6,545 nt of DNA from positions 1 to 6,545 of the forward strand of contig JAGTQJ010000090.1 in assembly GCA_018396515.1 (NCBI GenBank). Reading direction: 5' to 3'. This document shows, one piece after another, positions 4,998-6,545 of the stretch. Positions within the stretch are counted from its first letter, which is position 1. Each line of letters starts with the position of its first letter. The notes beneath the pieces were generated by a model that saw nothing but the letters and a program-made list of their open reading frames with translations, did not search any database and was not told the origin of the DNA. The DNA is from Candidatus Bathyarchaeota archaeon. Lineage in GTDB: Archaea; Thermoproteota; Bathyarchaeia; TCS64. The translations under genes and the position numbers were made by a program.

Positions 4998-5279
4998 GTG
5001 GGTAAAGCGGAGTTCAAGGTCCCTGGAGGCAAACTCATAAGGGCGAGGGTTGAGGTTATGAATGGAAAGGTCAGATTCGTGAGGTTCACCGGGGACTTCT
5101 TCATGACGCCGGAGGAGGACCTTGAAGAGCTTGAAAGCAGGCTTATCGGCATGGAGGCTGACCCCGATAGAGCTGGGGAAGCCGTGATCTCCTACTTCAA
5201 GGCTAAGGGAACCTCAATAGTTGGCGGAACACCTGAGGACTTCGCCCATGTCCTAGCCATGGCAATCAGGTCGGCTTAG
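4998..5279 (+). CDS. lplB: Lipoate-protein ligase accessory subunit LplB (LplA C-domain)
   Basis: Protein of 93 residues corresponding to the small C-terminal domain of bacterial LplA, made here as a separate subunit. It shows KVPGGKLIRARVEVMNGKV, then FTGDFFMTPEEDLEELESRL, the GDFF-x-PEE signature of this domain. It ends in a helix (PEDFAHVLAMAIRSA). In the Thermoplasma system the catalytic LplA needs LplB for activation of lipoate. The tight spacing to lplA (5 bp) and shared ribosome site fit a 1:1 complex. GTG 4989 is an alternative start giving three more residues, but it lies inside the Shine-Dalgarno sequence. The end overlaps the convergent DUF763 gene by 14 bp. The lipoylated target is not in the window. 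Confidence 0.88.
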   Translation: MGKAEFKVPGGKLIRARVEVMNGKVRFVRFTGDFFMTPEEDLEELESRLIGMEADPDRAGEAVISYFKAKGTSIVGGTPEDFAHVLAMAIRSA

Positions 5280-6375
5280 AGCTCCCCACCGGAGGGACAC
5301 ACCTCCTGAGCCTCTCCAGAGCCCTGAGCTTCTCCTCCCTCTTCAGGTATGAACTCAGAATCCCTGTCTTCAAAACATCTATCGCTTCATCCATAGCCCG
5401 CCTATCAACAGGGAAGGGGACGCCGTCCTTGCCCCCGAAGGCGAAGCTGAACCGGACGGGGTCACTCCAGCTCGGCCTCTCACCATATATCAGCTCAGCT
5501 ATGAGCGCGAGCCCCCTCACCGTCGAGGGGCCCAAGCCCCTTATAGAGACCAGCTCCTCATAGCTCTCAGGCTGGAACTCGTAGGCTTTCTTCAAGGCCT
5601 CCCAGTTGATCGTTGAGGGCATCACTAGGGCCTTTCTACCCTCTGACCAGTCGTCCAGGGTTCCCTGGCCAGGGGGAGCCTCAACCCTGATTAGGCTCTT
5701 GAGGTGTTTGGGCCCCTCCCTTGCTATGTCGAGGGATGCCTCCCTGTTCCCTCTACTCTTGGTGGAGGTCATATCCAGAACCATTGGAAGCCTCTTGTCG
5801 CATAGGATGGCGTTGTGGGGCTCCTCCACCAGGCTGTTGTGCTCCAGGGGCCAGTGATATCTCCGGGCGTTCCCCTCCTCCTCGTTCATCCCCTGCTGGA
5901 TGACGATCCAGTTCCCCACCTCATCGAAGATGAAGGAGTGGTGGTAGAGAGTATAGCCATCTTGGATGAGCGCGTTGTCCACCTTGGCTGCCATTCGGCT
6001 GGCATACTTCAACCCATCAAGCTTCCCTGTACTCAACCCCATCCTCAAACCCAGCTCGTCGATCTCCGAGGGGGCCCTCATCGAGGCCTTCCCCTTCCCA
6101 CCGGCCAACGCCACACCGTGATCCCCCGCCCTCAGGGCCTCCTTCAAGGCCCCGCAGGTGACCGTTGTGGTCCCGCTGGAATGCCAGTCGTACCCGAGGA
6201 CGCAGCTAAGAGACTGAAAGAACCAGGGATCTGATAGGCGTTCCAAGAGGCCCCGAACGCCGTACTCATGGATTATTATCTCAACGATGCAACCTGCGAG
6301 CTTCACCATCCTGCTGAAGAGCCATCTGGGCGCTCGGCCATGGTGAAGAGGGAGAACGGCGAAAGCCCTACTCAA
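5266..6375 (-). CDS. DUF763 family protein with helix-hairpin-helix motif
   Basis: Protein of 369 residues that I recognise as the DUF763 (COG1415-like) family of archaea and some bacteria, whose function is not established. Family hallmarks include FAVLPLHHGRAPRWLFSRMV (5-24), FQSLSCVLGYDWHSSGTTTV-TCGALKEAL (53-81), the DGYTLYHHSFIFDE and NWIVIQQGMN block (139-164), RRYHW, EPHNAIL and VLDMTSTKSRGNREASLDIA (199-218). At 272-298, YEELVSIRGLGPSTVRGLAL is a helix-hairpin-helix of the kind found in Nth/MutY-type DNA glycosylases, which suggests contact with DNA. No nuclease motif is certain, though the conserved His, Asp, Glu and Arg clusters would suit an enzyme. TTG 6375 places the conserved LPLH near the N-terminus as usual for the family, and there is no better ATG. 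It faces lplB tail to tail with a 14-bp overlap and probably has its own promoter. Confidence 0.9.
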   Translation of the reverse strand: MSRAFAVLPLHHGRAPRWLFSRMVKLAGCIVEIIIHEYGVRGLLERLSDPWFFQSLSCVLGYDWHSSGTTTVTCGALKEALRAGDHGVALAGGKGKASMRAPSEIDELGLRMGLSTGKLDGLKYASRMAAKVDNALIQDGYTLYHHSFIFDEVGNWIVIQQGMNEEEGNARRYHWPLEHNSLVEEPHNAILCDKRLPMVLDMTSTKSRGNREASLDIAREGPKHLKSLIRVEAPPGQGTLDDWSEGRKALVMPSTINWEALKKAYEFQPESYEELVSIRGLGPSTVRGLALIAELIYGERPSWSDPVRFSFAFGGKDGVPFPVDRRAMDEAIDVLKTGILSSYLKREEKLRALERLRRCVPPVGSSKPT

Positions 6376-6376
6376 C

Positions 6377-6409
6377 CTGATAATTTATCGAAGGCTTAAC
6401 TGATAAACT
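6377..6409 (-). promoter_or_regulatory. Upstream region of the DUF763 gene: weak TATA and GATAA repeats
   Basis: The minus strand has AAGTTTATCAG (6399-6409), a weak TATA-like site centred near 6405, predicting a start near 6379 and an almost leaderless TTG start at 6375. The plus strand shows CTGATAA twice (6377-6383 and 6400-6406, 23 bp apart). The inner copy forms a GATAA-T-TTATC inverted repeat (6379-6389) between promoter and start codon, where a repressor could act. Confidence 0.35.
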
Positions 6410-6472
6410 TGTCTCCCAGCCTCGACGCTGTCATCAAGAGGATGATATCGAAAGAGGTGGGGTCAGTCCATC

Positions 6473-6544
6473 TCAAATGTGAATTAGATCATTAAAGAAA
6501 AGCCTGGGACTGGGCAACCTATCCCTTAGGATGGGGATATTCCT
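6473..6544 (-). CDS. Possible C-terminal end of a further minus-strand gene (partial, doubtful)
   Basis: From the right edge one minus-strand frame is open for 23 codons to TGA at 6473-6475 and reads RNIPILRDRLPSPRLFFNDL-IHI. Its arginine codons are all AGG except one CGx-free choice, as in the neighbours, which mildly supports coding. It is too short to identify, and the window ends before any start. The region 6376-6472 between it and DUF763 holds only promoter-like sequence. It may be noncoding. Confidence 0.22.
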   Translation of the reverse strand, partial: RNIPILRDRLPSPRLFFNDLIHI

Positions 6545-6545
6545 T

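Noticed and set aside
5606..6234. Three plus-strand frames opposite the DUF763 gene
   Set aside because: They are antisense to a clearly conserved protein and overlap one another.
6409..6497. Plus-strand mini-ORF starting TTG near the right edge (about 28 codons)
   Set aside because: No ribosome site or family features; it overlaps the DUF763 promoter region and the possible end of another minus-strand gene.
6516..6533. Small hairpin CCTATCC-CTTA-GGATGGG near the right edge
   Set aside because: The 7-bp stem contains a G-U pair and has no following T-run; too little sequence remains to judge it.
1..6545. CRISPR array
   Set aside because: No regularly spaced direct repeats were seen anywhere in the window.

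Overview
The window looks archaeal. AT-rich TATA boxes lie about 25 bp before likely transcript starts, leaders are short or absent, TTG and GTG starts are common, and arginine is mostly AGG. The gene content agrees: a small heat shock protein with an archaeal-style N-terminus, a two-gene lipoate ligase (LplA + LplB), FAD-dependent thymidylate synthase, a DUF763 protein and a eukaryotic-type DNA topoisomerase IB. Within the archaea, topoisomerase IB is best known from Thaumarchaeota and Aigarchaeota, so a thermophilic relative of these groups is the best guess. It remains inference.

Left part, all on the minus strand: the N-terminal 122 codons of topoisomerase IB run off the left edge (1-368). 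A 219-bp gap follows, then an M20 metallopeptidase/deacylase (588-1868). Next is a long spacer without a confident gene (1869-2397). It is AT-rich except for a GC-richer island at about 2160-2300, which may be a decayed mobile-element end or a small structured RNA. Then comes an Hsp20 gene (2398-2985) whose promoter carries a 15-bp inverted repeat.

Right part: a divergent promoter region (2986-3145) leads into four plus-strand genes: two overlapping ThyX-family genes (3146-3562, 3559-4170), then lplA (4228-4992) and lplB (4998-5279). On the minus strand, a DUF763 gene (5266-6375) converges on lplB and overlaps it by 14 bp. The last 170 bp hold its upstream region and perhaps the end of another minus-strand gene.

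The most interesting item is the ThyX pair. Both proteins start with the same strand (M-[RK]-x-x-LLSY), so this is a duplication and not one broken gene. The first keeps the HxSxxEH motif but lacks the RHRx7S nucleotide/flavin motif. The second keeps RHRx7S and the C-terminal half but lacks the His and Glu of HxSxxEH. Because ThyX active sites form between subunits, the two may work only as a hetero-oligomer. The neighbouring lipoate ligase is also divided between two polypeptides, so two adjacent pairs in this window share that design.
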